Source: Bacillus pseudomycoides (GTDB lineage: Bacteria > Bacillota > Bacilli > Bacillales > Bacillaceae_G). From it: a stretch of 64,000 nucleotides of DNA. The stretch covers positions 1 through 64,000 of the forward strand of contig NZ_NUQE01000036.1 of assembly GCF_002582035.1 (NCBI RefSeq), given 5' to 3'. Both the position numbers and the translations under genes were made by a program. Of this stretch, positions 17,138 through 26,355 are shown one piece after another. Below the pieces are notes generated by a model. The model searched no databases. It was not told the origin of the DNA and saw only the letters and a program-made list of their open reading frames with translations. Positions within the stretch are counted from its first letter, which is position 1. Every line of letters begins with the position of its first letter.

Positions 17138-17257
17138 CAATCCTATATAAGTATTGTACCACTTTCAATTGATATATCATCTATTTTCATTTCTTGAATA
17201 CTTCCACATAAAATTGTACACCGTATAATCTATATGATGAAAAATGGAGTAGATACT

Positions 17258-18355
17258 ATGCCTAAAATTATATCAGTTGGAATTTGTTCACCTCCTCACA
17301 TAATCAATCAAAAAACAGTCGTCCACTTTGCAAAAGATTTATTTGGAGATGCTTTTAAAGATATAAATCGTTTATTACAAATATTCGAAAATGGACAAAT
17401 AGAAAAGCGCCATTTCGCAAAAGAGCTATCTTGGTTTGAAAATAATCATACATTTGAGGAAAAAAATAATACGTATATAGAGTGCTCCATTACACTCGGT
17501 GCTCAAGCAATCGAAAACTGCGTAACTAATAAAACGTTTTTGAAGCAAAATATGAAACTAGAAGAGATTGAAGCATTGTTTTATATTTCGTCTACAGGAC
17601 TCGCAACCCCAACTATCGATGCGAGAATTATGAACGTCTTACCTTTTTCTTCACATACGAAACGGATTCCCCTTTGGGGGCTTGGGTGTGCAGGCGGCGC
17701 AGCAGGGTTAGCAAGAGCTTTTGAATATTGCAAAGCTTTTCCAAAGGCAAAAGTCCTTGTTCTTGCTCTTGAATTATGCAGTCTCACATTTCAGCGCAAT
17801 GATTTGTCTAAAAGTAACTTAATTGGAACATCTCTTTTTGCTGATGGTGCAGCATGCGCTTTAATAGCAGGTGATGAAGTGGATATTTCAGCTTTGTCTG
17901 CTCTTTCTATTCTTCCTTCTTATATTGATTCACAATCTACTCTTATGAAAGATAGTGAAGATGTAATGGGATGGGATGTAAGAAATGAAGGATTGTACGT
18001 TATCTTTTCCAAAGATATCCCAAGTATTATTAGCACTTGGTTTCATCCGAACGTAAAAGAATTTTTAACGAAGAATCATACTCAGCTTAGTGATCTTTCT
18101 CATTTCATTGTACATCCTGGCGGAAAAAAAGTACTAGAAGCTTATGAATATGCGTTAGGAATAGATGCACAGAAAATGCAGATTTCCTCTGATATACTAC
18201 GTGAATATGGAAATATGTCGTCTGCTACTGTATTGTATGTGTTACAAAAATATGTACAGTCTGTCAACAAAAGTGGTGAACTTGGATTAATTGGAGCGCT
18301 TGGACCAGGTTTTAGTTCAGAGTTAGTTCTTCTACGCTGGGAGGATATTCAATGA
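17258..18355 (+). CDS. bpsA: type III polyketide synthase (BpsA-like)
   Basis: A 365-residue chalcone/stilbene-synthase-fold enzyme with the full catalytic triad: Cys144 (LWGLGCAGGAAG), His286 (FIVHPGGKK) and Asn319 (REYGNMSSA). BpsA of B. subtilis condenses fatty acyl-CoA with malonyl-CoA into alkylpyrones. ATG 17258, eight bases after GGAG, is preferred over the upstream ATG 17234. The stop overlaps the start of the next gene by four bases (ATGA), so the pair is translationally coupled, as in bpsAB. Confidence 0.93.
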   Translation: MPKIISVGICSPPHIINQKTVVHFAKDLFGDAFKDINRLLQIFENGQIEKRHFAKELSWFENNHTFEEKNNTYIECSITLGAQAIENCVTNKTFLKQNMKLEEIEALFYISSTGLATPTIDARIMNVLPFSSHTKRIPLWGLGCAGGAAGLARAFEYCKAFPKAKVLVLALELCSLTFQRNDLSKSNLIGTSLFADGAACALIAGDEVDISALSALSILPSYIDSQSTLMKDSEDVMGWDVRNEGLYVIFSKDIPSIISTWFHPNVKEFLTKNHTQLSDLSHFIVHPGGKKVLEAYEYALGIDAQKMQISSDILREYGNMSSATVLYVLQKYVQSVNKSGELGLIGALGPGFSSELVLLRWEDIQ

Positions 18356-18897
18356 TTTTTGTTATTATTTTCATTCTGATTGTAATGCAACGCCTCATAG
18401 AGTTAGCAATTGCAAAACGAAATGAAAGATATATGAAAGAAAAAGGAGCACTAGAATTCGGAAAAGCGCATTATAAATATATCGTATTACTACACGCTTT
18501 CTTTCTCATTTCAATTTTTTTAGAGGTTACAATCTTTCATCGTCAACTTTCACCTATTTGGTACATACTTCTTACTTTTTTACTTCTAGCTCAACTCCTT
18601 CGTGTTTGGACGATCGTTTCTCTCGGTTCGTATTGGAACACCAAGATTATAGTTTTACCAAACGCTTCCGTAACAACAAAAGGGCCCTATAAATTTATAC
18701 GGCACCCTAACTATGTGATTGTAATCTCGGAAATTTTACTCATTCCACTTTTATTTCAAGCATATTTCACTGCTGTTGTTTTTAGTTTCCTTAACTTAGC
18801 TGTTCTATCAATCCGAATTCGTGAGGAAGAGAAAGTACTAATAGAAATAACAAATTATAAAGACGCGTTTCAGCATATTCCACGATTTCGCCCATAA
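18352..18897 (+). CDS. bpsB: alkylpyrone O-methyltransferase (BpsB/YpbQ)
   Basis: A 181-residue membrane protein of the isoprenylcysteine carboxyl methyltransferase (ICMT)-like family with about four hydrophobic segments. The family signature is visible near the C-terminal half: TKGPYKFIRHPNYVIV, then a hydrophobic helix and REEEKVL. BpsB methylates the alkylpyrones made by BpsA at the membrane. Overlap with bpsA supports a joint product. No terminator is obvious before the convergent oxalate decarboxylase gene except the hairpin at 18981-19015. Confidence 0.9.
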   Translation: MIFVIIFILIVMQRLIELAIAKRNERYMKEKGALEFGKAHYKYIVLLHAFFLISIFLEVTIFHRQLSPIWYILLTFLLLAQLLRVWTIVSLGSYWNTKIIVLPNASVTTKGPYKFIRHPNYVIVISEILLIPLLFQAYFTAVVFSFLNLAVLSIRIREEEKVLIEITNYKDAFQHIPRFRP

Positions 18898-18980
18898 TAA
18901 TAGGGATTTTCCAAAACAAGAGAGAAGATTGTATATTATTAAGATCTAAACTCAAAAATAGCCCAAGTATAAAACTTGTA

Positions 18981-19015
18981 AAAATACAAACAAAATATTA
19001 TTTGTTTGTATTTTT
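18981..19015. terminator. terminator overlapping the oxalate decarboxylase stop
   Basis: AAATACAAACAAA and TTTGTTTGTATTT arms (18982-18994, 19001-19013). The minus-strand stop codon lies inside the stem. Confidence 0.65.
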
Positions 19016-20161
19016 ATATTTCACAACTGGATGTTTTTCTTTATGGAGAGATGCAAGAAATTTTTTGTCCATATCAAGGGTTTCAAGAACTAACTGCTGC
19101 GGTGTAAGCGCCAACCACTGATTTAATGAAATATCAGCATAATGATCACTTTTAAATATTTCAAGAAAGTATAGTGGCTCATCACCGATATTTTCTACAT
19201 AATGTCCCATTGCAAACGGAACATAACCAACATCACCAGCTTGATAATTAAATGTACGCGCATGACCGCCAGCAGCAAATACAGTCATTTTTGCTTTACC
19301 TGAGATATAATATTGCCATTCATCAGTATTCGGGTGCCAATGTAATTCACGCATTGCACCAGGTAACACTTCAACTAAAGCTGTTGCAATAGTTTTAGAT
19401 ACTTTAAAATTAGAAGAATCAGCAATCCATACTCTACCGCCACTCGATTCAATTGGTGTTTGATTTAATAATTCATATTTAAAGGGATTAGGAACGGTTC
19501 CGTAGGGACTTTCTACTCGATCATCATCAATTGACCCTGGAACATCCTCTTGAAACATATACTTCTCTTTTTTAGGTAAGTTTTTTAGTAATTCCTTTGA
19601 AACTCCAAAATTCTTCTCAAGTACATCCTGAGGAGTATGCGCTAACCAATCCGTAACTTGAAAAGTACTATTTTCAGAGAAATGACCATCATCAAATACT
19701 AGTAAGAATTCTGCACCATCTTTTAAACCTTGAATAGAATGAGGAAGCCCCGCTGGGAAATACCATAATTCATTTTTTTGTACATCTGCAATAAAATTAC
19801 GGCCTTTTTCGTCAATAGACGTAATACGTGCTCCGCCATAAATCATATACGCCCATTCCGCTTCTTTATGCCAATGCAACTCCCGAATTGCTCCAGGTTT
19901 TAAACGCATATTAACAGCAGCAATCGAGTGCGAAATAGGCAGTTCACGAATAGTTACTTCACGTGCATAACCACCATGTTCTAATCGATTATGTGTAGCA
20001 GAAAATGAAAATTTCAAATTACTAACGGTACCGTTGTCTGTTTCTGGCGAAGCTAACATATCAGGATTTTGACGGTCAAGTTCAATGTTACGCGGGATTT
20101 TAACAGTAGCTCCTTTATCTCCTTTAATTGGTTGTGGTATTTTTTGTTTTTCATTCTTCAC
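18998..20161 (-). CDS. oxalate decarboxylase (bicupin)
   Basis: A 387-residue bicupin of the OxdC/OxdD family, which converts oxalate to formate and CO2 with manganese. The first cupin has His96, His98, Glu102 and His141 (RELHWHKEAEW, LPHS). The second has His274, His276, Glu281 and His320. The lid SENS (162-165) with its catalytic Glu is intact, which separates decarboxylases from oxidases. The start is GTG 20161 after AAGGGGG. There is no signal peptide. Choosing between OxdC and spore-coat OxdD is not possible from sequence alone. Confidence 0.93.
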   Translation of the reverse strand: MKNEKQKIPQPIKGDKGATVKIPRNIELDRQNPDMLASPETDNGTVSNLKFSFSATHNRLEHGGYAREVTIRELPISHSIAAVNMRLKPGAIRELHWHKEAEWAYMIYGGARITSIDEKGRNFIADVQKNELWYFPAGLPHSIQGLKDGAEFLLVFDDGHFSENSTFQVTDWLAHTPQDVLEKNFGVSKELLKNLPKKEKYMFQEDVPGSIDDDRVESPYGTVPNPFKYELLNQTPIESSGGRVWIADSSNFKVSKTIATALVEVLPGAMRELHWHPNTDEWQYYISGKAKMTVFAAGGHARTFNYQAGDVGYVPFAMGHYVENIGDEPLYFLEIFKSDHYADISLNQWLALTPQQLVLETLDMDKKFLASLHKEKHPVVKYKNTNK

Positions 20162-20441
20162 TTAAATTCCCCCTTCTTTTTCACGAAAACTCCCCTCGTT
20201 TTTCTCCCTTGGGTTCTGAAATGGAGCTTTCTTCTGCTTTCATTCAATAGCTGCTTAGCACGTGTGAAGTAGAAACGACTTCCTGATAACACAATCCTTC
20301 TATTCCATCAACAAAAGCCTGAGGAACTACTTTTTTCAATATATTATAAGAAACACTCACAATATAACTTATCTAAAAAATCCAAAATAGATGTGCCTTA
20401 TGACACATCCATTTTAATAACATGAAATTTTCTATTCATTT
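20162..20441. other. intergenic region with a possible gene remnant
   Basis: A minus-strand frame (20244-20339) reads KKVVPQAFVDGIEGLCYQEV and ends SSY-stop. It could start at TTG 20339, but no ribosome site is seen. TATAAT lies just before it. It is probably not translated. Confidence 0.2.
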
Positions 20442-21182
20442 TTACGAGAGTGTTATATGCTTCGGAATTTCTCCTTCTGGCACTTCTCCACCCATACTTA
20501 AATAGTAATGCCGAATTGGTTGTAAATTATCATCTAATTCATACACAAGTGGAATGCTTGTAGGAATATTTAATGTTACAACTCCATCATCAGATAAATT
20601 ATCGAGATACTTTACAAGTGAACGAATTGTATTACCATGTGATGAAATGATTACTTTCTCGCCCCTTTTCATTACTGGTACAATTTCTTCATACCAATAC
20701 TTAAGAACTCGTTTTCCTGTATCTTCTAGACACTCTGTAAGAGGAAATTCTCCTTCTTTGAGATATTTATATCTGGGATCTGAAACTTCATAACGCGGAT
20801 CATTTTCCGTAAGTGCTGGCGGTCTTACATTTGTACTTCTGCGCCATGTATTTACTTGTTCTTCCCCATATTTTTTTATTGTTTCATCCTTATTTAAACC
20901 TTGCAGTGCACCGTAATGCCTTTCATTTAAATGCCATGTTTTAGAAATAGGTACCCAAGCGAGATCCATCTCATGAAGAATAATCCATAACGTTCGAATT
21001 GCTCGTTTTAACACGGAAGTGTATGCCATATCAAATGTATAACCATTTGCCTTTAAAATTTGTGCTGCTTCTCTTGCTTCCTGTAATCCTTTTGCAGACA
21101 TATCAACATCCATCCATCCAGTAAACCTATTTTCCAAATTCCATACACTTTGCCCGTGACGAAGAAGTACAATTTTAATCAT
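20442..21182 (-). CDS. gpmA: 2,3-bisphosphoglycerate-dependent phosphoglycerate mutase
   Basis: A 246-residue cofactor-dependent mutase: phosphohistidine His9 in [10 protein letters not shown], the second catalytic His in [11 protein letters not shown] (about 183), and [12 protein letters not shown] in the middle. It interconverts 3- and 2-phosphoglycerate in glycolysis. Bacilli usually depend on the unrelated manganese enzyme GpmI, so this is a second, dPGM-type enzyme. It starts at ATG 21182 with AGGAGG. A terminator is not obvious downstream. Confidence 0.95.
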   Translation of the reverse strand: MIKIVLLRHGQSVWNLENRFTGWMDVDMSAKGLQEAREAAQILKANGYTFDMAYTSVLKRAIRTLWIILHEMDLAWVPISKTWHLNERHYGALQGLNKDETIKKYGEEQVNTWRRSTNVRPPALTENDPRYEVSDPRYKYLKEGEFPLTECLEDTGKRVLKYWYEEIVPVMKRGEKVIISSHGNTIRSLVKYLDNLSDDGVVTLNIPTSIPLVYELDDNLQPIRHYYLSMGGEVPEGEIPKHITLS

Positions 21183-21331
21183 GATGACTTTCCTCCTAAC
21201 AATAAAATTTTTGCCTTACAATTGTAATCATGCTGCCTCTTTTCATTACCTTCATTATGTACTATTACACAAGTTGTTCTATAAATCCCCACACCTGTTA
21301 GTATATCCATCATTTTTTACGTACATAAAAA

Positions 21332-21365
21332 AACATGAGTCCTTTATTCAAAGGATACTCATGTT
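21332..21365. terminator. terminator of the DEAD-box helicase gene
   Basis: AACATGAGT and ACTCATGTT arms with an inner CCTTT/AAAGG extension, just after the helicase stop. Confidence 0.7.
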
Positions 21366-21387
21366 AAGTAATTGATATATTTCTATC

Positions 21388-22710
21388 TTATCTTCCGCGA
21401 TTTTTTTGCCCCGGCTTCGCACTGCGCTTCTTTTTACTTGGCTGACCATAACGTGATTTTTCTGTTTTCGTTTCTTCTTTTCTATCACGACGTCCGGATT
21501 GTCCAAATTGTTTCTTCTCTTTAAACTGTTTCTTTTCTTTTGGCTTTTGTGATCTTGTTTCCTTTTCCACAGATTCTTGCTTATTAGGCTGCTCTAATAC
21601 TTGTCGTTGTAATGATGCGTTAATTCCTTTTTCAATTTGTTGTAGATACATTTTATCTTTTGGCGCAACTAATGTAATGGCAAGTCCACTTCCGCCAGCG
21701 CGTCCTGTTCGACCGATGCGGTGAATGTAACTTTCGACATCTTCTGGAATGTCATAGTTAAACACATGTGTAACCCCTTCTACATCGAGACCTCTTGCTG
21801 CTACATCTGTTGCGATTAAATATTGACTTTCAGCATCTCGAAAACGTTTCATGACACGTTCACGTTTTGCTTGTGATAAATCACCGTGAAGTTCATCACA
21901 ATTGTAGCCGTATCCTTTTAACGCTTCATACAGTGTTGTAACTCTACGTTTCGTACGGCAGAAAATAACTGCTAAAAATGGTTGATCTCGTTCCATTAAT
22001 TGACGCAAAGTATCCTGTTTTGCTCGGTCTGTCGTTTCTACAACACGTTGTTTAATATTATTTACTGTAACCTCTGCGCTTTGAATTTTTATAATTTCAG
22101 GTTTTCTCATATAACGCTTTGCAAGAGATTGAATTTGCTTAGCCATCGTAGCCGAAAACAACATTGTTTGTCTCTCTGAAGGTGTTTGTTCAATAATTTC
22201 TTCTACCTCTGGTAAAAAACCAAAATGCAACATTTGATCAGCTTCATCTAAAACAAGCATAGATACATGCGATAATTCCATTGTTCCGCGGCGTAAATGG
22301 TCTAATAATCGTCCAGGTGTCGCTACAACAATATGTGTATTTCCTTGTAATTTCTTCATTTGCTGTGAAACGTCTTGTCCACCATAAACAGCAAGTACAT
22401 TAATATCCTTTACATGCACAATCATTTTTTGAATTTCATTTGTGATTTGCAATGCCAATTCTCGTGTTGGTGCTACGATTAACGCCTGTACATGACTGGA
22501 TTGTGGATTTATTTTTTCTAGTATCGGCAAAACAAATGCTAATGTTTTTCCTGTTCCTGTTTTCGCTTGTCCAATAATATCTTTTCCTGCTAGAACTACT
22601 GGGATTGCTTTTTCTTGAATCGGAGTTGATTCCGCGATTCCATTTTCTCTTAATGTATCATTTAACGTTGTGCTAATTCCTAATTCTAAAAAACTTTTCA
22701 AATCGATCAC
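21388..22710 (-). CDS. DEAD-box RNA helicase
   Basis: A 440-residue ATP-dependent RNA helicase: Q-motif region [11 protein letters not shown], Walker [23 protein letters not shown] in [17 protein letters not shown] and HRIGRTGR. The C-terminal 70 residues are rich in Lys, Arg and Gln ([15 protein letters not shown]), a typical RNA-binding tail. It belongs with the CshA-CshE/YfmL group that helps ribosome assembly and cold growth; which paralog it is cannot be decided. GTG 22710 or TTG 22701 (KSFLELG) may be the start. Confidence 0.92.
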   Translation of the reverse strand: MIDLKSFLELGISTTLNDTLRENGIAESTPIQEKAIPVVLAGKDIIGQAKTGTGKTLAFVLPILEKINPQSSHVQALIVAPTRELALQITNEIQKMIVHVKDINVLAVYGGQDVSQQMKKLQGNTHIVVATPGRLLDHLRRGTMELSHVSMLVLDEADQMLHFGFLPEVEEIIEQTPSERQTMLFSATMAKQIQSLAKRYMRKPEIIKIQSAEVTVNNIKQRVVETTDRAKQDTLRQLMERDQPFLAVIFCRTKRRVTTLYEALKGYGYNCDELHGDLSQAKRERVMKRFRDAESQYLIATDVAARGLDVEGVTHVFNYDIPEDVESYIHRIGRTGRAGGSGLAITLVAPKDKMYLQQIEKGINASLQRQVLEQPNKQESVEKETRSQKPKEKKQFKEKKQFGQSGRRDRKEETKTEKSRYGQPSKKKRSAKPGQKNRGR

Positions 22711-22800
22711 TTCTCTTCACTATTTTTCATATCAAATATTGATTGTACCATTAATTTTGCTAAATATGAAAGTGTTAGAAAAACGTTTTGGCACGTTCAA

Positions 22801-22846
22801 AAAAGAAGATAGCCATCTCATATATAGGTGGCTACCTTCTTTTTTG
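22801..22846. terminator. long hairpin, bidirectional terminator-like
   Basis: AAAAGAAGATAGCCA and TGGCTACCTTCTTTTTT arms separated by a short AT loop, upstream of the helicase. Confidence 0.65.
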
Positions 22847-22856
22847 TATATTTGCG

Positions 22857-22907
22857 GGCCTTCCGTCAGTGGGGATGAAAAAATCGCTGATGGAAGTTTC
22901 ACTTTAA
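22857..22907 (-). repeat. bcr1 fragment (5' end only)
   Basis: CCTTCCGTCAGTGGGG and ATGGAAGTTTCACTTTA match the terminal palindrome of bcr1 in reverse orientation. The rest of the element is absent. Confidence 0.7.
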
Positions 22908-22952
22908 TATGAAAGGATATTATTCTCAAATGGATAGTCGCATATGCGACTT

Positions 22953-23642
22953 CTATTTCAATTTCTGTTCAATCTTGTCATGTATCAATTCGATTTTTTC
23001 AGGCAGTACAAATAAATATTCGATAAGGACTTCCAATAATTCTGTTAATAAAACGATTGTTTCATCGTCAATTTCTTGCCTTAGTTCAAGCATTTCATAA
23101 AAAGGACTGTCCGGATGAACAAGGTGGCCAATATTTTGAATCGATTTCGTTAAATCAACATGTTTTGGAAATTGCTCGAATTGTTGGGAAAGAGACTGCC
23201 CATTCGTTTTCTCCCCAAGGAAATGTTTGAGGACACCTTCAAGAACTCGTTTTGACATTACTGCAGTAGCAGAATGATCTTTTGACTGACTGATATTTAA
23301 GGTAGAGCGATATGATCTGAGAAGGTCTATCGGGATTTTTTTGTTGTGTTCGAGTTGATGTAAAGGATCTTTTGAAACTGAAGGATTATACATATAGATG
23401 TCTACTTCATTGATTTGATCTGAACAATTATGAAACATAATGACAAACTCTGATGGGTTTTTACATTCAGAACAAAGCCCTTCTGCGAATAATCCGCTTT
23501 TTTTCACTTGGTAAAAATTTGCTTTCAACGCAAATTCACTTGATTTACCGCAATTCGGACATTGGCTTTTAATATCTTTTGGCACTTTTAAATATCCATA
23601 TTGGGTATAAGATAAAATGGCTCCCGGCAATATTCTTTTCAT
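22953..23642 (-). CDS. DUF4145-type protein with zinc ribbon
   Basis: A 229-residue protein. The N-terminal part has two CxxC pairs, CPNCG (about 28-32) and CSECK (about 58-62), as in a zinc ribbon. The C-terminal part holds the DUF4145 signature MSKRVLEGVLKHFLG near 130, with helical segments to the end. DUF4145 domains occur alone or fused to nucleases and defence proteins, and their function is unknown. The start ATG 23642 follows AGGAGG. It is followed by a bcr1 remnant. Confidence 0.7.
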   Translation of the reverse strand: MKRILPGAILSYTQYGYLKVPKDIKSQCPNCGKSSEFALKANFYQVKKSGLFAEGLCSECKNPSEFVIMFHNCSDQINEVDIYMYNPSVSKDPLHQLEHNKKIPIDLLRSYRSTLNISQSKDHSATAVMSKRVLEGVLKHFLGEKTNGQSLSQQFEQFPKHVDLTKSIQNIGHLVHPDSPFYEMLELRQEIDDETIVLLTELLEVLIEYLFVLPEKIELIHDKIEQKLK

Positions 23643-24076
23643 TTAAACCTCCTATGAAACGCGATCCTAATTTGTAGCTTATATAAATATTCCTGATAAC
23701 TACTCAGTCACCCTATGAAAATATAAGATAATTGGAGAATTTTAATGAAAAAAATATGTTTATCCGTTTTATCACAAGATGTAGTAGTATTGCACATGTA
23801 TTTGTTGCAGCAAGAAAACAGACCGAATTTTAGCCTGTCAAACTCCTAAGTCAAGGGTATAGCCGAATTTTATGATTGATGATACAAATTTCTTCGTTGA
23901 TATAAAAAGTATAACTTTTAAAAAAATGTTTGCAAGATGTAATAAATGGAACAGAGGTTATTGATAATTCGCGTATATTTGACGCTTACATATGGAAAAC
24001 AAAAAAGCCCTTTTTTATTTTTCATATGTAAGAGAGCTTTTATACATACGAATCCTTATAAACAATTAGAATTCAA
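23643..24076. other. intergenic region without a recognisable gene
   Basis: AT-rich. Two copies of CCGAATTTTA occur about 45 bases apart near 23824 and 23863. An imperfect hairpin with T-tracts near 24005-24040 may terminate the gene at 24077. No coding region is supported. Confidence 0.4.
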
Positions 24077-24592
24077 TTATTTTGTTGTAAGTGGCACTTC
24101 AAACTCTATAATAGATTTCCCGTTTTCTCCTATGCTTTCTACTGTAATTTTATCAATAGTGAATCGCATAATATCTCGAAGTGGATGAAGATCTGTTATA
24201 ACCCGTAAAGCATGTTCTTTATCACTTTTTCTTCCCACTGTAACATGAGGAACATAAGGAATTTCTTTACGATAAAACGGTTGAAGAAAATCTGTATATA
24301 ACTTATTATGTAGCTCGATTATATTTTCTTTTTCATCTTTTATAAGCAGAAATAAGTACTCATCTGCATTGGTTACAACTGGGCTTAGCGTAATATGAAA
24401 AGGATTCATTTTACTTATATTTGTTTCTATATGCTTTTTTAAATTCTCATTTGACACTTCATTCATAAAAGGAAATACTAATGTAATATGAGGGGGAATT
24501 CTATCATATAAAGGATCGTGCTTTCTTCTTATTTCTTCAATTTCATACAAATTATCACTATCTAAAAAGAGCAAGATTGTTCTTTGCATCAT
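24077..24592 (-). CDS. 2H phosphoesterase (2'-5' RNA ligase family)
   Basis: A 171-residue protein with the paired H-x-T/S motifs of the 2H superfamily: PHITLVFP (His35) and PHVTVGR (His116). Members such as LigT and YjcG act on 2'-5' linkages or cyclic phosphates; the substrate here is unknown. The start is ATG 24592 or the next codon, after AAGGA. The gene directly follows a methyltransferase remnant on the same strand, so it may once have been the second gene of that operon. Confidence 0.85.
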   Translation of the reverse strand: MMQRTILLFLDSDNLYEIEEIRRKHDPLYDRIPPHITLVFPFMNEVSNENLKKHIETNISKMNPFHITLSPVVTNADEYLFLLIKDEKENIIELHNKLYTDFLQPFYRKEIPYVPHVTVGRKSDKEHALRVITDLHPLRDIMRFTIDKITVESIGENGKSIIEFEVPLTTK

Positions 24593-24594
24593 AA

Positions 24595-24760
24595 TTATCC
24601 TTTCTTCCTAAAAAGAGCTGTCCCAAAAAATGGTTCTCCAAATACTTCATTAGGTTGCCTAATTTCTTTCATTTTGCGCAGTTCAATGATCTCAAAATCT
24701 TGAAAAACATCCCGTAGTTTTACTTCTGAATATGCAATTCCTCTGTAATCAAAATTTCTT
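24595..24760 (-). pseudogene. SAM-dependent methyltransferase, C-terminal remnant
   Basis: The frame ending at 24595-24597 reads NFDYRGIAYSEVKLRDVFQ, then FEIIELRKMKEI and EPFFGTALFRKKG, typical of the last strands of class I methyltransferases. The SAM-binding domain is gone, and a stop lies upstream in frame near 24762. No start codon is available. Confidence 0.6.
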
Positions 24761-24807
24761 TAAGTTATCACTGCTTGATTAATAAATAAGTTGTCTTCGT
24801 ATCGAAA

Positions 24808-25196
24808 TTAAACATCCAGCTTAAAGGTAACACCTATTTGAGAAGCTTGCTGTCCCCCTTTAAATCCCCAATTATCAAGAGATGGTTCGTGTAGCGTTAT
24901 AATTATGGCATTCTTGTCGATTTTCAATATATTTGATACTTGTTCTGTTAGTTCTTTTAGCAATTTAGCTTTTGTTTCTTTCCTGCGTCCAGGCAAGATT
25001 AGAAGCTCAATAAAGACCTTTTCTTCTTCCCATCCATCGGGCATAAACCAGTCACTTTCATCAATTTCAAAAAACTTTACAGGTCCATCATTAGCAGGCA
25101 CTTTAAAAACATCCTTAAGTATCTCTCTTACAGTAAAAGCAATCAATTTTTTATCTATTCCATTTCTTTTTTTAAATAAATTTTTACTAATGGCAT
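24808..25196 (-). pseudogene. tautomerase-family protein with a frameshift
   Basis: ATG 25196 with a GGGAG ribosome site begins MPLVKIYLKK, the N-terminus of 4-oxalocrotonate-tautomerase-like proteins, whose catalytic residue is Pro2. The frame stops after about 14 codons. One added A in the seven-base A-run at 25167-25173 would restore NGIDKKLIAFTVREILKDVF and the remaining sequence to IGVTFKLDV, giving about 128 residues. The longest intact frame (25146-24808) lacks the catalytic proline. It is either a true mutation, phase variation in the homopolymer, or a sequencing error. Confidence 0.75.
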
Positions 25197-25464
25197 AAAT
25201 ACACTCCCTACATTTCCTTTATTGTGTAGCATATGTGTAAATAATTCGTTTGTAATAATAAAATATCCTTGCTATGTTTTTCTTTAATCTTGATTTTCAT
25301 CTTTGTATACTTTATTCATATGAAGTTAACATACCATTATCGTTAGCGAGCAAACTGTAACCCCTTCCCACATTTAGGTTTGTTTACTTTCTTTTTTCTT
25401 TTAACTGTAATTACAAGTATTATTACGGTACATGAAATTATATATTTTTATTTTCACTTCAAAC

Positions 25465-25504
25465 TAAACAAACGAGCATTGATATATCAATGCTCGTTTG
25501 TTTA
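25465..25504. terminator. 40-bp palindromic terminator of the xpaC-like gene
   Basis: AAACAAACGAGCATTGAT pairs perfectly with ATCAATGCTCGTTTGTTT around a two-base centre, at the stop of the minus-strand gene. The stretch 25197-25464 holds no gene. Confidence 0.75.
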
Positions 25505-26332
25505 ATTCTTAAATTTCTCTTTCGCTGCACGCATCTTCACTTGTAAATCATAATCGACAGCGTTACGAATATTACGTTCTACTGCTTCCATTTCTTTTTG
25601 GAATCCTTTTAAATAAACAGTAAGCTCTTCTTCTTTCTCAGAACGCTGCGCTGGTGGAATTTGTGCAATGAGTGACAACATATCTACTAAGTCTTTCATT
25701 AAGAAAGTCTCAAGTTTATGTTGCTGTTCAAACATACGATTTTCTTGATAAAACGGAATGGCATGTAAAACAGAGATTGTCACATCATCAATACTTCTTT
25801 GCAATGATGGATTCACTGAACGTTTGTACATTTCAATATGTTTTAATGCGTCTGGATAACGATCATAAAAGTATAACTTGTAAAACGAGAAATCTTTCGG
25901 CTTCGATAATTGTTGTGATTCCTGTTTCAAAAATTCTTTTACTTTCATCGTTGTCATTTCCATATCTTCACTTGTAATTTGCTTTGTTTTTTTTACAACA
26001 TAATGTAGTTTTTTCTGTTTTTCCCTCGGCAACATTGAAAAAACCTGCTGCTTTGTGCGTTGATTAGCTGTGCAAAAAAGAACTGTAAATGCTTTTTGGC
26101 TACTGCTTCCTTCTGTACGAATCCAGCGGTAAAACAACGGATTCTGTGTAAATTCTCGTAAGAATGGTACTGTGCTGTGTGATAAGCGTGCTATTGAGTC
26201 TGTCGCTCGTTTATACGGCTTTGTCCACGATAAATAAAACTTTCTTCCAAAGTAAACAAGTAAAATTACTGCAGTAAGTCCTAACAAAAGAACAATACCT
26301 ATCAGTGTCAAAATAAATTGAAAGAAATCCAT
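25502..26332 (-). CDS. XpaC-like membrane-anchored protein
   Basis: A 276-residue protein with one or two N-terminal hydrophobic segments (FILTLIGIVLLLGLTAVILLV) followed by a cytoplasmic helical domain. It resembles the 5-bromo-4-chloroindolyl-phosphate hydrolysis family (XpaC), which sits next to TelA genes in bacilli. The function is unknown despite the name. It starts at ATG 26332 after GAGGAGG, 23 bases after the telA-like gene on the same strand, so the two form an operon. Confidence 0.8.
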   Translation of the reverse strand: MDFFQFILTLIGIVLLLGLTAVILLVYFGRKFYLSWTKPYKRATDSIARLSHSTVPFLREFTQNPLFYRWIRTEGSSSQKAFTVLFCTANQRTKQQVFSMLPREKQKKLHYVVKKTKQITSEDMEMTTMKVKEFLKQESQQLSKPKDFSFYKLYFYDRYPDALKHIEMYKRSVNPSLQRSIDDVTISVLHAIPFYQENRMFEQQHKLETFLMKDLVDMLSLIAQIPPAQRSEKEEELTVYLKGFQKEMEAVERNIRNAVDYDLQVKMRAAKEKFKN

Positions 26333-26355
26333 GATTTCACCTCCTCTATTGCAGC

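Noticed and set aside
20244-20339. Minus-strand 31-codon peptide
   Set aside because: It has no ribosome site and only a weak TTG start; kept as a note on the intergenic region.
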